DNA of 64,000 nucleotides from Roseomonas sp. (lineage in GTDB: Bacteria > Pseudomonadota > Alphaproteobacteria > Acetobacterales > Acetobacteraceae): NCBI GenBank assembly GCA_020249465.1, contig JADCFP010000012.1:24828-88827 (forward strand), read 5' to 3'. Shown piece by piece: positions 1 to 9,690 of the stretch. How positions within the stretch are numbered: the stretch's first letter is position 1; every line of letters starts with the position of its first letter. The notes beneath the pieces were generated by a model, which ran no database searches, was not told where the DNA came from, and saw nothing but the letters and a program-made list of their open reading frames with translations. Position numbers and translations under genes: made by a program.

Positions 1-32
1 GTCAGCGCCACGGCGCCCCACGCATGATGCAA

Positions 33-59
33 GGCCGGTCAGGAAAAACCCGACCGGCC
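33..59 (-). terminator. Hairpin downstream of the aldehyde dehydrogenase gene
   Basis: An 8-base perfect stem (GGCCGGTC / GACCGGCC) with an 11-base loop lies just after the stop of the minus-strand dehydrogenase gene. No T run follows the stem in the minus direction, so it is at best a weak intrinsic terminator or an mRNA-stabilising hairpin. Confidence 0.4.
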
Positions 60-66
60 CGCAATG

Positions 67-1503
67 TCACAAGCCGGCCTGAGAGACGAATTTGGTGTTG
101 AGGTAAGCCTCAATCGCCTCAAGCCCGCCTTCCGAACCATAGCCGGAATCCTTGATGCCGCCGAAGGGCACTTCGGGAAGCGCAAGGCCCAGATGATTGA
201 TCGTCATCATGCCGCTTTCAACGCGCGCCGCGACTGCATTGGCGGTCTTGGCGGAACGGGTGAAGGCATAGGATGCCAGGCCATAGGGCAGGCGATTGGC
301 TTCTTCCACCACCTCATCCAAATCCTTGAAGCGGGAGATCATCGCCATGGGGCCGAAGGGTTCCTCATTCATCGCCCGCGCATCCTTGGGCACATCGGTC
401 ATGACGGTCGGCTCATAGAAATAGCCCTTATTGCCGATGCGCTTGCCGCCGGTATGCACCTTGCCGCCCTTGGCTTGCGCGTCCTGCACCATCATTTCCA
501 CCCAAGGCACGCGGCGATCATGCGCAAGCGGACCCATGGTGGTGTCGGCGGCAAGACTATCGCCCACCTTCAGGGTCTTGGCATGCGCCACGAATTTTTC
601 GACAAAGCCATCATACAATTCTTCCTGCACCAGGAAGCGCGTGGGGCTCACGCAAACCTGCCCGGCGTTGCGGAACTTGGCGAAAGCGAGGGTCTTCGCC
701 GCCAGATCAAGATCGGCATCATTGAAGACAATCGCGGGCGCATGGCCGCCCAATTCCATCGTCACGCGCTTCATGTGCTGGCCGGCAAGGGCGGCCAATT
801 GCTTGCCGACGGGGGTGGACCCGGTGAAGGTCACCTTCCGGATGATCGGATGCGCGATGAGATAGGATGAAATCTCCGCCGGCACGCCATAGACCAGATT
901 GGCGACACCAGCCGGCAACCCGGCATCAATGAAGGCGCGGATCAATTCAGCGGGTGAAGCGGGCGTTTCTTCCGGCGCCTTCACAATAATGGAACAGCCC
1001 GTGGCAACGGCGGCGGAGAGCTTGCGCACCACCTGATTGATTGGGAAATTCCACGGCGTGAAGGCAGCGACGGGGCCGACCGGTTCCTTCACCACAAGCT
1101 GATAGATGCCCTCGGCACGCGCGGGCACCACGCGGCCATAGGCGCGGCGGGCTTCTTCGGCGAACCAGTCAATGATATCGGCGGCGGCCATGATTTCCAT
1201 CTTGGATTCGCCAAGCGGCTTGCCCTGTTCCAGCGTCATCAGCCGCGCAATCTCATCAGCGCGGGCGCGCACCAGATCTGCGGCCTTGCGCATCAGTTTT
1301 GCGCGTTCATAGGCCGAGACCTTCTTCCAGACCGCGAAGCCTTTCTCGGCAGCGGCCAGCGCTTCATCCAAATCGGGCTTTTCGGCATGGGCGACGGTGC
1401 CGATCACTTCCTCATTGGCCGGGTTCAGCACATTGATGGTCTTGCCACTGCGCGCGGCGCGCCATTCGCCATTCACGTGCAATTGGACATTGGGATAGGT
1501 CAT
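67..1503 (-). CDS. NAD(P)-dependent aldehyde dehydrogenase, succinate-semialdehyde dehydrogenase type
   Basis: This 478-residue protein has the full aldehyde dehydrogenase fold and should oxidise an aldehyde, probably succinate semialdehyde, to its acid in the cytoplasm. The coenzyme-pocket motif TPWNFP is near residue 145, the general-base glutamate is in VTMELGG near 245, and the catalytic cysteine is in [11 protein letters not shown] near 280. Length is normal for the family. ATG 1503 was chosen because GGAAGGAAG lies just upstream and the protein then begins [14 protein letters not shown], as relatives do; longer in-frame versions lack similarity. It diverges from a Bug receptor gene across 130 bases, so it might be co-regulated with it. 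The exact substrate is inferred and other semialdehydes are possible. Confidence 0.9.
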   Translation of the reverse strand: MTYPNVQLHVNGEWRAARSGKTINVLNPANEEVIGTVAHAEKPDLDEALAAAEKGFAVWKKVSAYERAKLMRKAADLVRARADEIARLMTLEQGKPLGESKMEIMAAADIIDWFAEEARRAYGRVVPARAEGIYQLVVKEPVGPVAAFTPWNFPINQVVRKLSAAVATGCSIIVKAPEETPASPAELIRAFIDAGLPAGVANLVYGVPAEISSYLIAHPIIRKVTFTGSTPVGKQLAALAGQHMKRVTMELGGHAPAIVFNDADLDLAAKTLAFAKFRNAGQVCVSPTRFLVQEELYDGFVEKFVAHAKTLKVGDSLAADTTMGPLAHDRRVPWVEMMVQDAQAKGGKVHTGGKRIGNKGYFYEPTVMTDVPKDARAMNEEPFGPMAMISRFKDLDEVVEEANRLPYGLASYAFTRSAKTANAVAARVESGMMTINHLGLALPEVPFGGIKDSGYGSEGGLEAIEAYLNTKFVSQAGL

Positions 1504-1633
1504 GCGGACTTCCTTCCGGCTTTCATTGTTTGATGGGGGGAGACTAATCGGCCTTGGCGCGCGGGGCCAGATGGACGGGGCGGGAAGCGGTGTTAGAAAG
1601 GCGCAAAGCATCACTTTTTCGGGAGGAAACCCC

Positions 1634-2608
1634 ATGCGCCTGTCGCGCCGCACCCTGTTTGCCGCTGGCAGTTTGCTCGCCGCGCCCGTCAGCCTGAAAG
1701 CGCAGCCCGCTTTCCCGAGCCGGCCCATCACCGTGGTGGTGCCGAACCCGCCCGGCGGGGGGACGGATTTCGCGGCCAGGCTGTTTCAGGAAGCCATGAG
1801 CCAAGGTCTCGGCCAGCCGGTGGTGGTAGAAAACCGCCCCGGCGCCAATGGCAATCTGGCGATCAATGCGGTGGCACGCGCTGCACCGGATGGGCATACC
1901 ATCCTGCTGCAATATAATGGCTATCACGCCGGCAATCCGGCGATGATGAAGAACCTGACCTGGGACCCGATCAAGGATCTGGCGCTGGTTGGCATGGCGA
2001 CCATGGCACCGCATGCGATCATCGTCTCGCCAACGGTGCCCGCGAATAATTTGCAGGAATTCATCGCCCATGTACGCGCCAATCCGGGCAAGGTGAATTA
2101 CGCATCTTCCGGCAATGGTTCGATCCAGCATGTGGGCGGCGTGCTGTTCAGCCGCGCCATCGGGGCTGATATGGTGCATGTTTCCTATCGCGGCGCTGCC
2201 CCCGCCTTGCAGGATGTCGCGGGCGGTCGCGTTGAATTGTTCATCACCACGCCATCTTCCGCGATTGCCCTGGTGCAGGGCGGGCGGGTGAAGGCACTGG
2301 CGATTGCGAGCGCTGAGCGCGCGGCGGGCCTGCCCGATGTGCCGACCACGGCAGAAGCGGGGCTGCCGGGCTTCACGCTCGATGCCTGGTTCGGCTTTGC
2401 CGTGCCGGCGGCGACACCGAAGCCCATTCAGGAAAGGCTGAATGCGGTGATCAATGCCGCTGCCGAACAGGCTTCCGTGCGCGAAAGGGCGCAGGCCGGC
2501 GGTGCGACCACCCGTGCCATGACCCTGGTCGATCTGGATGCGCTGGCGCGGCGAGAGGTTGAAGAACTCGGCGCCGTGATCCGCGCTGCCGGGATTACCT
2601 TGGAATAA
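1634..2608 (+). CDS. Bug/TctC-family periplasmic substrate-binding protein
   Basis: The 324-residue protein belongs to the Bordetella uptake gene (Bug, TctC) family, which binds carboxylates in the periplasm for tripartite tricarboxylate transporters. A twin-arginine-type signal ([11 protein letters not shown], then cleavage near KAQ) is followed by [20 protein letters not shown] and the [10 protein letters not shown] block, both hallmarks of the family. The start at 1634 is preceded by GGGAGG; an upstream in-frame extension would put the signal peptide internally. No tctA or tctB permease gene is adjacent, so it is an orphan receptor, like seven others in the window. The ligand cannot be told from sequence. 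Confidence 0.92.
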   Translation: MRLSRRTLFAAGSLLAAPVSLKAQPAFPSRPITVVVPNPPGGGTDFAARLFQEAMSQGLGQPVVVENRPGANGNLAINAVARAAPDGHTILLQYNGYHAGNPAMMKNLTWDPIKDLALVGMATMAPHAIIVSPTVPANNLQEFIAHVRANPGKVNYASSGNGSIQHVGGVLFSRAIGADMVHVSYRGAAPALQDVAGGRVELFITTPSSAIALVQGGRVKALAIASAERAAGLPDVPTTAEAGLPGFTLDAWFGFAVPAATPKPIQERLNAVINAAAEQASVRERAQAGGATTRAMTLVDLDALARREVEELGAVIRAAGITLE

Positions 2609-2655
2609 GCGTGTCGGGCCTTGGTTTGGCAGGGATCAGCGTTTAGATTGCGTTG

Positions 2656-4359
2656 ATGGCATCCTCATCTCCGCCCCGCCGCCTTTGGCTGCTAGCCGCC
2701 GCGCTGCTTTCCGCCTGCGCGGCAGGCGATGGTGTGGACCGCCCGGCGCTGCGCGGTGCGGCGCCGGAAGTCACCGGCGCCTTTGGGTCCTATCTGGCCG
2801 GGCGCTTTGCCACCAATGAAGCCGATACGAAATACGCCGCCGATAGTCTGATCCAGGCGCTCCGGCGTGACCCGAATGAGCCCGAGGTCGTGCAGCGCGC
2901 CTTTATCGCAACCCTGCTGGATGGCCGTTCGGACGCTGGCAGGCTGGCGCGCGTCATCCCGAATGAACCCCTCGCCGCCATGTACCTCGCTGGGCAGGAT
3001 GCGCAGGCCGGGCGCTTTGATCGCGCGGAACAGCGCTTTCGTGCCTTGCCCAATCAGGGGTTGTCCAGCCTATTGAAGCCCTTGCTTGTGGCTTGGGCGC
3101 AGCAGGGCAGGGGGCAGACGGATGCGGCGCTGGCCATACTCCGCCCGCTGACGGAAGCGGGCCGCCAGCGCGGCATTTACGCCCTGCATGCCGCCATGAT
3201 TGCCGATATCGCGGACCGCCCGCGCGAAGCGGAACGCCTGGTGCGGTTGGCACTTGCCGATTCTCCGGCGCCGAGCCTACCGCTGGCCCGCACCATGGCC
3301 GGCATATTGTTGCGCGCAGGGCAGCAGGCGGAAGCCGAGCGGCTTTTGGACCGGCTGGGCCGCGGCCAGGATGATGCCGGGCTCTTCGCCGATACCGGCG
3401 GGCGGGACGCCTTGGCGACACGGCGCGTGGTGGCCTCCGCGACTGAGGGCATGGCGGAAGCCTATCTTGGTCTCGCTACTGCACTCCGAGGGCCGCAATC
3501 TGGTGAGTTTTCGCTGGCGCTGGTGCGGCTTTCCCTGCAACTCCGCCCGCGCTACGGCCCGGCACTGCTCACGGGGGCCGAGGCGCTGGGGGATGAGGGC
3601 CAGTATCAGGCGGCGCTGGCCATGCTGGAACGCGCTGATCCCGCTGATCCCTTCGCGCCGGTTCTGGCACTGCGGCGCGCTAGTTTGCTTGATCGGCTGG
3701 ATAAATTGCCGGAGGCCGAGGCGGAACTCCGCCGGCTTTCCAGCCAATTCCCGCGCGCCTTTCAGCCCATGGCGCGGCTTGGCGATATGTATCGCGGGCG
3801 GCAGAATTGGCCGCCGGCGATTGCCGCCTATGATGCGGCGATTGGCCGGATCGGCATGCCAACGGTCGCGCATTGGCCGATTTTCTATGCCCGCGGCATT
3901 GCCTTGGAACGTGCCAAGCGCTGGCCAGAGGCCGAGGCGGATTTCCAACGCGCGCTCAGCCTCAGCCCCGAACAGCCCTTGGTGTTGAACTATTTGGCCT
4001 ATAGCTGGGTGGAGCTTGGGCAGAATTTGGTCGAGGCGCGGCGCATGCTGGAACGCGCGGTGGAGCTGCGCCCGAATGATGGCAATATCGCCGATAGCCT
4101 TGGTTGGGCGCTGTATAAGCTTGGCGATATTCCGGGCGCGGTGCGCTGGCTGGAAAAGGCGGTCGAGCTTGAATCGCAAAGCAGCGTGATCAATGACCAT
4201 TTGGGTGATGCCTATTGGGCGCAGGGCCGGCGCCGCGAAGCGCTTTTTCAATGGCGCCGTGCCCTGATCCTGGGGCCTGAGGGTGATGAGGGGCCGAAGA
4301 TCGAAGCGAAGATCGCGGACGGGCTGGCGCCTCAGCCGGCGGCGGAGACGCGGCGCTGA
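2656..4359 (+). CDS. TPR-repeat outer-membrane lipoprotein
   Basis: The 567-residue protein starts with a lipoprotein signal: two arginines, a hydrophobic stretch and the lipobox LLSAC, with the lipidated cysteine at residue 21. The rest is mainly alpha-helical tetratricopeptide repeats, clearest from about residue 300 to the end (for example [16 protein letters not shown] and [18 protein letters not shown]). Such proteins usually scaffold protein-protein contacts in the periplasm; no specific partner can be named. ATG 2656 is preferred over the TTG three bases earlier. The gene overlaps the next gene, ispE, by four bases (CTGA), implying translational coupling. No enzymatic motif is visible. 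Confidence 0.9.
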   Translation: MASSSPPRRLWLLAAALLSACAAGDGVDRPALRGAAPEVTGAFGSYLAGRFATNEADTKYAADSLIQALRRDPNEPEVVQRAFIATLLDGRSDAGRLARVIPNEPLAAMYLAGQDAQAGRFDRAEQRFRALPNQGLSSLLKPLLVAWAQQGRGQTDAALAILRPLTEAGRQRGIYALHAAMIADIADRPREAERLVRLALADSPAPSLPLARTMAGILLRAGQQAEAERLLDRLGRGQDDAGLFADTGGRDALATRRVVASATEGMAEAYLGLATALRGPQSGEFSLALVRLSLQLRPRYGPALLTGAEALGDEGQYQAALAMLERADPADPFAPVLALRRASLLDRLDKLPEAEAELRRLSSQFPRAFQPMARLGDMYRGRQNWPPAIAAYDAAIGRIGMPTVAHWPIFYARGIALERAKRWPEAEADFQRALSLSPEQPLVLNYLAYSWVELGQNLVEARRMLERAVELRPNDGNIADSLGWALYKLGDIPGAVRWLEKAVELESQSSVINDHLGDAYWAQGRRREALFQWRRALILGPEGDEGPKIEAKIADGLAPQPAAETRR

Positions 4360-5213
4360 AAATCTCGGAAGCGGCCCCGGCCAAGGTTAATCTGTTCCTG
4401 CATGTCACGGGGCGCCGGGCGGATGGGTATCATCTGCTGGATAGCTTGGTCGTGTTTGCCGGCATGGGCGATACGGTCAGCGCCTGTTCGGGGGAAATCC
4501 TCTCGCTCGCCATTGAAGGCGCGGAAGGCGCGGCGCTGGACGCCGAGCCTGATAATCTGGTGCTGCGCGCGGCGCGGGCCTTGGCGGAGGCAGCTGGGCT
4601 TGAACGCCATGCGCTGCTGCATTTGCTGAAGCGCCTGCCGGTCGCGAGTGGCATTGGCGGCGGCAGCGCCGATGCGGCGGCAAGCCTGCGCGTGCTCAAT
4701 CGGCTATGGCGCCTGGACTTCCCTGAGGCCGCGCTGGCCGCGCTTGGCGCGAAGCTCGGCGCCGATGTGCCGGTGTGTGTGGGGTCACGGCCCGCCCGCA
4801 TGGAAGGGGTGGGGGAGGTGCTGAGCGCTGCACCACGCCTGCCGCGCTTTGGGTTGTTGCTTGCGAATCCGCGTGAGGCTTTGGCGACCCCGGCAGTGTT
4901 TCGCGCCCGTCAGGCCGGGTTTTCGGCGCGCGCTGACTTGCCGGAAGCCTGGGGAAGTGCGGCTGAAATGGCGGCGGATTTGGCGCGTTTGGGGAATGAT
5001 TTGCAGGCGCCAGCGATCAGCCTTTGCCCGGCCATTGCTGAGGTTCTGGCGGCGATTTCCGCAAGCCCCGGCTGCCTTTTGGCGCGCATGAGTGGTTCAG
5101 GCGCCACCTGCTTTGGAGTATTTCCGAATGCGGCTGCTGCGGCGGCGGCAGCGGCGGCGCTACCCCCCGCCTGGTGGGCTTGGGGAGGGGGGCTTCACGG
5201 CGCCGCCCTTTGA
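4356..5213 (+). CDS. ispE: 4-diphosphocytidyl-2-C-methyl-D-erythritol kinase
   Basis: IspE phosphorylates CDP-methylerythritol with ATP in the non-mevalonate isoprenoid pathway. The 285-residue protein shows all three GHMP-kinase motifs: [14 protein letters not shown] at the N-terminus, the ATP loop [15 protein letters not shown] near residue 90, and [12 protein letters not shown] near 245, with ADVP near 130. Frame analysis shows a stop at 4287 and no ATG, GTG or TTG between it and the essential PAKVNLF motif; the only conventional alternative codon is CTG 4356, which overlaps the TPR gene stop as CTGA. TTG 4446 would delete the first motif. The start is therefore CTG, or a rarer codon such as ATC 4362. 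Function is confident; the start is inference. Confidence 0.93.
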   Translation: MKISEAAPAKVNLFLHVTGRRADGYHLLDSLVVFAGMGDTVSACSGEILSLAIEGAEGAALDAEPDNLVLRAARALAEAAGLERHALLHLLKRLPVASGIGGGSADAAASLRVLNRLWRLDFPEAALAALGAKLGADVPVCVGSRPARMEGVGEVLSAAPRLPRFGLLLANPREALATPAVFRARQAGFSARADLPEAWGSAAEMAADLARLGNDLQAPAISLCPAIAEVLAAISASPGCLLARMSGSGATCFGVFPNAAAAAAAAAALPPAWWAWGGGLHGAAL

Positions 5214-5233
5214 GGGCTATTACGCCGCGCGGA

Positions 5234-5308
5234 TGGGGCGTCGCCAAGCGGTAAGGCAGCGGTTTTTGGTACCGCCATTCCCAGGTTCGAATCCTGGCGC
5301 CCCAACCA
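5234..5308 (+). tRNA. tRNA-Gln(TTG)
   Basis: A complete cloverleaf can be drawn. The 7-base acceptor stem TGGGGCG pairs with CGCCCCA, followed by A and an encoded CCA. The D arm is GCCAAGCGGTAAGGC, the anticodon stem GCGGT/ACCGC holds the loop TTTTGGT (anticodon TTG, glutamine), and the T arm contains GGTTCGAATCC. It lies 20 bases after ispE and may be read through from that operon. Confidence 0.97.
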
Positions 5309-5341
5309 TTTGTTTCGGGGCCATCATCGGTCTTGTTGGCG

Positions 5342-6370
5342 TCATGGTCCCATCATGGCCAGATGCTCTTCGATGATCGGCAGTTCCGCGGCCGGGACCA
5401 CCCGGCGCCATTCTTCCACTCCCGGCAGCCCACCCGGGTTACGGCGGATGAGTTCCGTTTTCAGATAGGGATAGCCCATGCCTTCAACCAATTCCCGCCA
5501 TAAATGGTGGCAGGGGTTGAAGGGCACACGGGCGAAGGCCTCCGCGCTGCTGTAGCGGGGCGCGATGCGTATGCGCGTTGGTTCATCCGCCAGCGCCGCC
5601 AGTCTTTCCTGCCCGAAAAGGGCCCAGCAGGGAACGCCGGCGCGTAGCATGCGCAGGCTGAGGCCGATTTCCCCGCGCTGCACCAATTGCCATTTGCTGC
5701 GCGTATCCTTGAGAGCAGCCAAATGGCTGAGCATTTCGCTGACCGCCGTTCCCCCGCGGCCCAGCAGCGCGTAGGATTGGAGATGCACCCCCCCGCCCAG
5801 GCTTTCAGTAAGGCCAAAAAACCCATCGCCCCCCGCGCGCCAGGCATCCACCAGGGGGGGCAGCGGCAGAAAGGGGCCAAGGATGCTATCATTGGTCAGC
5901 AGCAATTCCTTTGGAATACCGAAGCGTTGCAGGGCAATGGCTGCCGCATCCCGCCAGGCACCGAAATCCCGCCCCACATTGGCGCGGCGAATGCAGAGCA
6001 CGGCTTCATGCGTTATGGCATCCCAATCCGCTGCCGGAGGGTTGGCATTGGTGATGAAAACGCAGGCAAAGCCGGCTTCGCGCCAAAGCCTGACTTGCCG
6101 GCGCACCATGGACGAAATGCGACCAGCGGGTGACCAATGCAGATAAAGCGCAAGGGACTGGCTTGGTGGGGCGTGGCCTTCCGCAATTTCAAGGATTTCG
6201 GTCATCTCCGGCGCGAAGCGATCAAGTAGCGCTGCCGATGTCGTCTCCCACAGAACTTCGGCCGCTCGGCGAAGAAAGCGAGAAGGGGCGCGCGTGGCAA
6301 GACTATGCGCCACACGGTCGCGGGAGTTGATATTGGCTGACAGGGCTGAGAGACGGTATTGAAAGGTCAC
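5342..6370 (-). CDS. RgpF-like rhamnan/polysaccharide biosynthesis protein
   Basis: The 342-residue protein resembles the rhamnan synthesis protein F domain, found in enzymes that build rhamnose-rich or other surface polysaccharides. The visible signature runs from about residue 75 (LALYLHWSPAGRISSMV) through VFITNANPP to RRANVGRDFGAWRDA, followed by LLTNDSILGPF, all typical of the family. GTG 6370 is chosen because the region upstream is low-complexity and would overlap the divergent glycosyltransferase; ATG 6490 or 6508 are alternatives. It is transcribed away from the tandem GT2 gene, suggesting a two-gene polysaccharide locus. The bases around it are less GC-rich than the neighbours, which hints at transfer. 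Precise activity is unknown. Confidence 0.75.
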   Translation of the reverse strand: MTFQYRLSALSANINSRDRVAHSLATRAPSRFLRRAAEVLWETTSAALLDRFAPEMTEILEIAEGHAPPSQSLALYLHWSPAGRISSMVRRQVRLWREAGFACVFITNANPPAADWDAITHEAVLCIRRANVGRDFGAWRDAAAIALQRFGIPKELLLTNDSILGPFLPLPPLVDAWRAGGDGFFGLTESLGGGVHLQSYALLGRGGTAVSEMLSHLAALKDTRSKWQLVQRGEIGLSLRMLRAGVPCWALFGQERLAALADEPTRIRIAPRYSSAEAFARVPFNPCHHLWRELVEGMGYPYLKTELIRRNPGGLPGVEEWRRVVPAAELPIIEEHLAMMGP

Positions 6371-6506
6371 AGATCTGAAACCTAATTCTAAAGGCGTCTG
6401 AAGCGCTGATGCCTGATACCGGAGTTTGTGAGTGCGACAAAGTGTCGACAATGCTTGATCGTGAAACCCGCTGCTTGGGCATGCTCGCATCGGTCGAAGG
6501 CTTCGC
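6371..6506. promoter_or_regulatory. Divergent intergenic region between two polysaccharide genes
   Basis: The 136 bases between the two divergent polysaccharide genes are relatively AT-rich and presumably hold both promoters. I could not identify convincing -35/-10 pairs by eye. The region is coding only if the RgpF-like gene starts further upstream. Confidence 0.3.
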
Positions 6507-8207
6507 ATGATCAGGCGCCTCCTTTCAGTTCTGCGCGCCTTTTTTCGGCACCATCCAAGGCTGGAGAGGCTATTCCTTTCCATTGCAGCCCCAATTCTGC
6601 CGTACGTTATTCCGGCGATAAATCGTTGGCGCGGGCCGGCCTATGCTCCGTGGTTCGCGCAATGGCAAGCGACCAGGCCGGAAGATGATGCCGCGATCAT
6701 GGCCGCTTTGGGTAATGACCCGTCGCGGTTTCTGATTATCCTGGCGCCCGGAGCCTTGGGCGACATCACCCGAGAGAGCCTGAAACACCAAATTGGGGTC
6801 ACTTGGCAGGCTGTTGAAGCACCGGACGCCACCTTGGCCTTGGAAAGGCTCGGCCAGGGCCTTGTGATGGTGCTTGAACAGGGTGAGACCCTCGAACGGC
6901 ACGCCTTGGCCAGTTTTGCGCTGGCAGCGCGCCGCCAAGTCTCGGCGTGCGTTTTCTACGCCGATGAGGATATGCGCGATAGATCAGGCGGGTATCACGC
7001 GCCCTGGTTCAAGGCATCTTTTGATCCCTTGCGGCTTTTGCAGCAATCAAGCCTTGGCAGCGCCATCGCCTTCGATGCCGATTTGGTGCGAGAACAAAAG
7101 CTGATGACGCTGCGTGGCCATGCGCTTGCCTTGGCGGCTACCAGTGCCGCCGGTGCGGCTGCCGTCTGGCATATTCCGGCAGTATTGCTGCACCGGCATC
7201 CACAATCCCCCGCATCACCATGGCGCAGCGACACTGATCCAAATGCTGTTCGCAATCTATTCGCGCACGCGATGCCGGGCCCACAGATTGCAACGAGCGG
7301 AGACCGGCCGCTTAAGATCGCCTGGCCCCTGCCTAACCCAGCGCCCTTGGTGAGCATCATCATCCCAACACGGGATCGAGCGAATTTGCTTGGCCCATGC
7401 CTTGAAGGGTTGTTCCGCCGTACGGATTACCCGGCTTTGGAAGTGATTGTGGTTGATAATGACAGCACCGAACCCGCTTTGCATGACCTGTTGGCCCGTT
7501 GGTCTAATGACCCGAGGTTGCGCGTATTGCCGATTGCCGGACCATTCAATTTTGCCCTACTGAATAATCTGGCTGCTGCAGAAGCGCGTGGGGAGGTTTT
7601 GGTATTGCTGAATAATGATACCGAGATCCTGCATGCGGAATGGCTTAGGGAAATGGTAGCATTGGCGATCCGGCCCGAAATCGGCGCGGTGGGCGCAAAG
7701 TTGTTTTTCCCTTCAGGTCGCATTCAACATGCTGGAATAATCCTAAGCCCGCGGGATATCGCCGTACATGATTATCTATTCACCAAAGGGGCGGCGGAAG
7801 GCTTGCAGGATGATCTGATATTGGTGCGCCAGGTTTCCGCCGTAACAGGCGCGTGCCTTGCCGTGACGCGTGACAAGTATTTTGCGGCTGGCGGCTTGGA
7901 CGAAGAGAGCTTTAGGGTTGCCTATAATGACGTGGATTTTTGCTTGAAGCTTAGTACTGCGGGCTTAAGAAATGTCTTTACCCCACACGCCCGCCTGCGC
8001 CACCATGAAAGCGCAAGCCGCGGTAGTGACTTCTCAGCGGAGCGCTTCGCGTTATGGGAGGCAGAGCGTGACGCCTTGCGCGAGAAATGGGGGACACAGT
8101 TGGATAATGATCCATTTTTTCCGCCATTGCTGTCGTTTTCGGCTCCGGCGCGGACACCCGCCGAGCCACCGCGCCAGCGCCGGGATGAAGTCTGGTCTGA
8201 GCGTTGA
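6507..8207 (+). CDS. Tandem family 2 glycosyltransferase, O-antigen type
   Basis: This 566-residue protein probably transfers sugars onto a surface polysaccharide at the inner face of the membrane. The second half is a complete GT2 domain: PLVSIIIPTRDRANLL near residue 282, VIVVDNDS, the metal-binding LLNNDTEIL near 370 and YNDVDFCLKL near 475. The first half (about 60-230) looks like a degenerate GT2 domain; CVFYADEDMRDRSGGY followed by APWFKASFDPLRLL matches the linker pattern of two-domain O-antigen glycosyltransferases. ATG 6507 follows GAAGG. AT-rich codons in its second half are unlike the flanking genes, which suggests acquisition. Donor and acceptor sugars are not predictable. Confidence 0.85.
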   Translation: MIRRLLSVLRAFFRHHPRLERLFLSIAAPILPYVIPAINRWRGPAYAPWFAQWQATRPEDDAAIMAALGNDPSRFLIILAPGALGDITRESLKHQIGVTWQAVEAPDATLALERLGQGLVMVLEQGETLERHALASFALAARRQVSACVFYADEDMRDRSGGYHAPWFKASFDPLRLLQQSSLGSAIAFDADLVREQKLMTLRGHALALAATSAAGAAAVWHIPAVLLHRHPQSPASPWRSDTDPNAVRNLFAHAMPGPQIATSGDRPLKIAWPLPNPAPLVSIIIPTRDRANLLGPCLEGLFRRTDYPALEVIVVDNDSTEPALHDLLARWSNDPRLRVLPIAGPFNFALLNNLAAAEARGEVLVLLNNDTEILHAEWLREMVALAIRPEIGAVGAKLFFPSGRIQHAGIILSPRDIAVHDYLFTKGAAEGLQDDLILVRQVSAVTGACLAVTRDKYFAAGGLDEESFRVAYNDVDFCLKLSTAGLRNVFTPHARLRHHESASRGSDFSAERFALWEAERDALREKWGTQLDNDPFFPPLLSFSAPARTPAEPPRQRRDEVWSER

Positions 8208-8539
8208 AACTGGCATCAGAACCCGTTTCGTTTCCTGTGCATGAACCAGGAGGCTTTTCCAAGCAGCTTGATGCGGTTCCTGCCGAGGAAGTCAGGGTAG
8301 CATAATTTACGTCAAAACGATCAGGCATACATGGAGCGGCATAGGCAATTGCGCGCCCAACCATCCACGCAAGCACCCCCCTCAGCTTGATGGGCATGCG
8401 CCGCCGCGGCAGCGATTTTGGCGGCTTTTCCTGCGGGAAGCAGGGGGGTAATTTACGACCAAGGCGCAGGGTGCCAAGCTTGGCTTGAATAGTCCGATGC
8501 GTCGGCAATGGGGCCGCAAGGCCAAACAGGGATGATGCC
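8208..8539. other. Non-coding stretch between GT2 and a Bug gene
   Basis: These 332 bases contain no convincing gene. The minus-strand open frame through it lacks codon bias and runs into both neighbours. A 9-base direct repeat TAATTTACG occurs at 8303-8311 and 8449-8457. It may hold the promoter of the Bug gene at 8540 or the remains of a decayed gene. Confidence 0.4.
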
Positions 8540-9502
8540 ATGACAACAAGACGCGCTGCCCTTGCCGGGCTTCTTGCCTTTCCCGCCCTGGCCTCTGCAC
8601 AGGAAGCCTGGCCCGCGCGGAGCCTTCGGCTGATCTCGCCCTTTCCGCCGGGTGGTGCCGCCGATGTGCTGGCGCGCAATATGGCCGAGGAACTGACACC
8701 AGTGCTTCGTCAATCCGTGGTGGTGGAAAACCGCACCGGCGCGGGCGGTTCCGTTGGTACGGAAGCGGTGGTGCGCAGCGCGCCGGATGGCTATACGCTG
8801 CTGATGGGCTCCACCGGGCCGCTCGCGATCAATCCTGCACTTTTGCGCCTTGCCTATGATCCTGCGCGGGACCTGGTGCCGATTGCCATGGTTTCCACTG
8901 TCGCTTCCGTTCTGGTCGTGCATCCTTCCGTGCCGGCGCGCAATTTGGGTGAATTGCTGGCGATGGCGCGCGCGAAGCCCGGCGAATTGAATTACGGTTC
9001 AAGCGGTACCGGCAGCGCGCAGCATCTTTTCATGGAATTGCTGAAGCAAATGACCGGGGTGGATATCACCCATGTGCCCTATCGCGGCACCGGCCCCGCC
9101 ATGGTGGATACCATCGGTGGGCGGCTTGCCATGATGTTTGATACAACGCCCACCGCGCTGCCGCATATCCAGGGCGGGCGTGTGCGCGCCATTGCGGTGA
9201 CGACCGCGCGGCGTGATCCCGCCCTGCCTGATGTGCCAACCATCGCTGAATCCGGTGTGTCTGGTTACGAAGGCGTGGGTTTTTACGGCCTGATGGCGCC
9301 CGCCGGCACACCTGCCGCCATTGTTGATCGGCTGCATCGGGAAGTGAATGCCTCACTCGCCCGCGAAGCCTTTCGCGCGCGGTTGGTGGCGCAGGGCACT
9401 GAACCAGCCCCCATGACTCAGGAAGCCTTTCGCAATTTCATCGCAACCGATCGCGAAAGATGGACGCGCGTGATCCGCGATGGGAATATCCGGGTTGATT
9501 GA
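8540..9502 (+). CDS. Bug/TctC-family periplasmic substrate-binding protein
   Basis: A 320-residue orphan receptor of the Bug family. It begins with a twin-arginine-like signal (TTRRAALAGLL, cleavage near ASAQE), then SLRLISPFPPGGAADVLAR and VVVENRTGAGG, with the later family block ITHVPYRGTGPAMVD near residue 175. The length is typical. It stands alone on the plus strand with no permease genes nearby. It would capture a small organic acid in the periplasm, but the ligand is unknown. Confidence 0.92.
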   Translation: MTTRRAALAGLLAFPALASAQEAWPARSLRLISPFPPGGAADVLARNMAEELTPVLRQSVVVENRTGAGGSVGTEAVVRSAPDGYTLLMGSTGPLAINPALLRLAYDPARDLVPIAMVSTVASVLVVHPSVPARNLGELLAMARAKPGELNYGSSGTGSAQHLFMELLKQMTGVDITHVPYRGTGPAMVDTIGGRLAMMFDTTPTALPHIQGGRVRAIAVTTARRDPALPDVPTIAESGVSGYEGVGFYGLMAPAGTPAAIVDRLHREVNASLAREAFRARLVAQGTEPAPMTQEAFRNFIATDRERWTRVIRDGNIRVD

Positions 9503-9578
9503 GAGGGACGTTTTGCCGCCCGGATACTCAAACCAGCGCCAATAATCTTTAGGCGAAAAATATCCTGGGTGTATGGTC

Positions 9579-9611
9579 CAACCTATTCCCAAACGGCTTG
9601 GGAATAGGTTG
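9579..9611. repeat. Perfect 13-bp inverted repeat between convergent genes
   Basis: CAACCTATTCCCA (9579-9591) and TGGGAATAGGTTG (9599-9611) form a perfect 13-base stem around a 7-base loop. The stem can extend by three more pairs (GGT 9575-9577 with ACC 9612-9614) across a one-base bulge. It sits between the ends of two convergent genes but has no T run on either side, so it is not a classical terminator. Confidence 0.8.
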
Positions 9612-9690
9612 ACCGATTGACGGCGCATCAAAATTGGAGGCATGGGTGCTCAGGCGTGGGTAGACCTGAACCAGCTTCCTAGGATGATTT

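Noticed and set aside
33..59. Strong intrinsic terminator for the aldehyde dehydrogenase gene
   Set aside because: The stem is perfect but no T run follows it on the minus strand, so it was rated low.
64..870. 268-residue plus-strand open frame at the window start
   Set aside because: It is antisense to the aldehyde dehydrogenase gene, which has a full set of catalytic motifs.
7978..8679. Minus-strand open frame through the 8208-8539 gap
   Set aside because: It extends antisense into both flanking genes and shows no recognisable domain.
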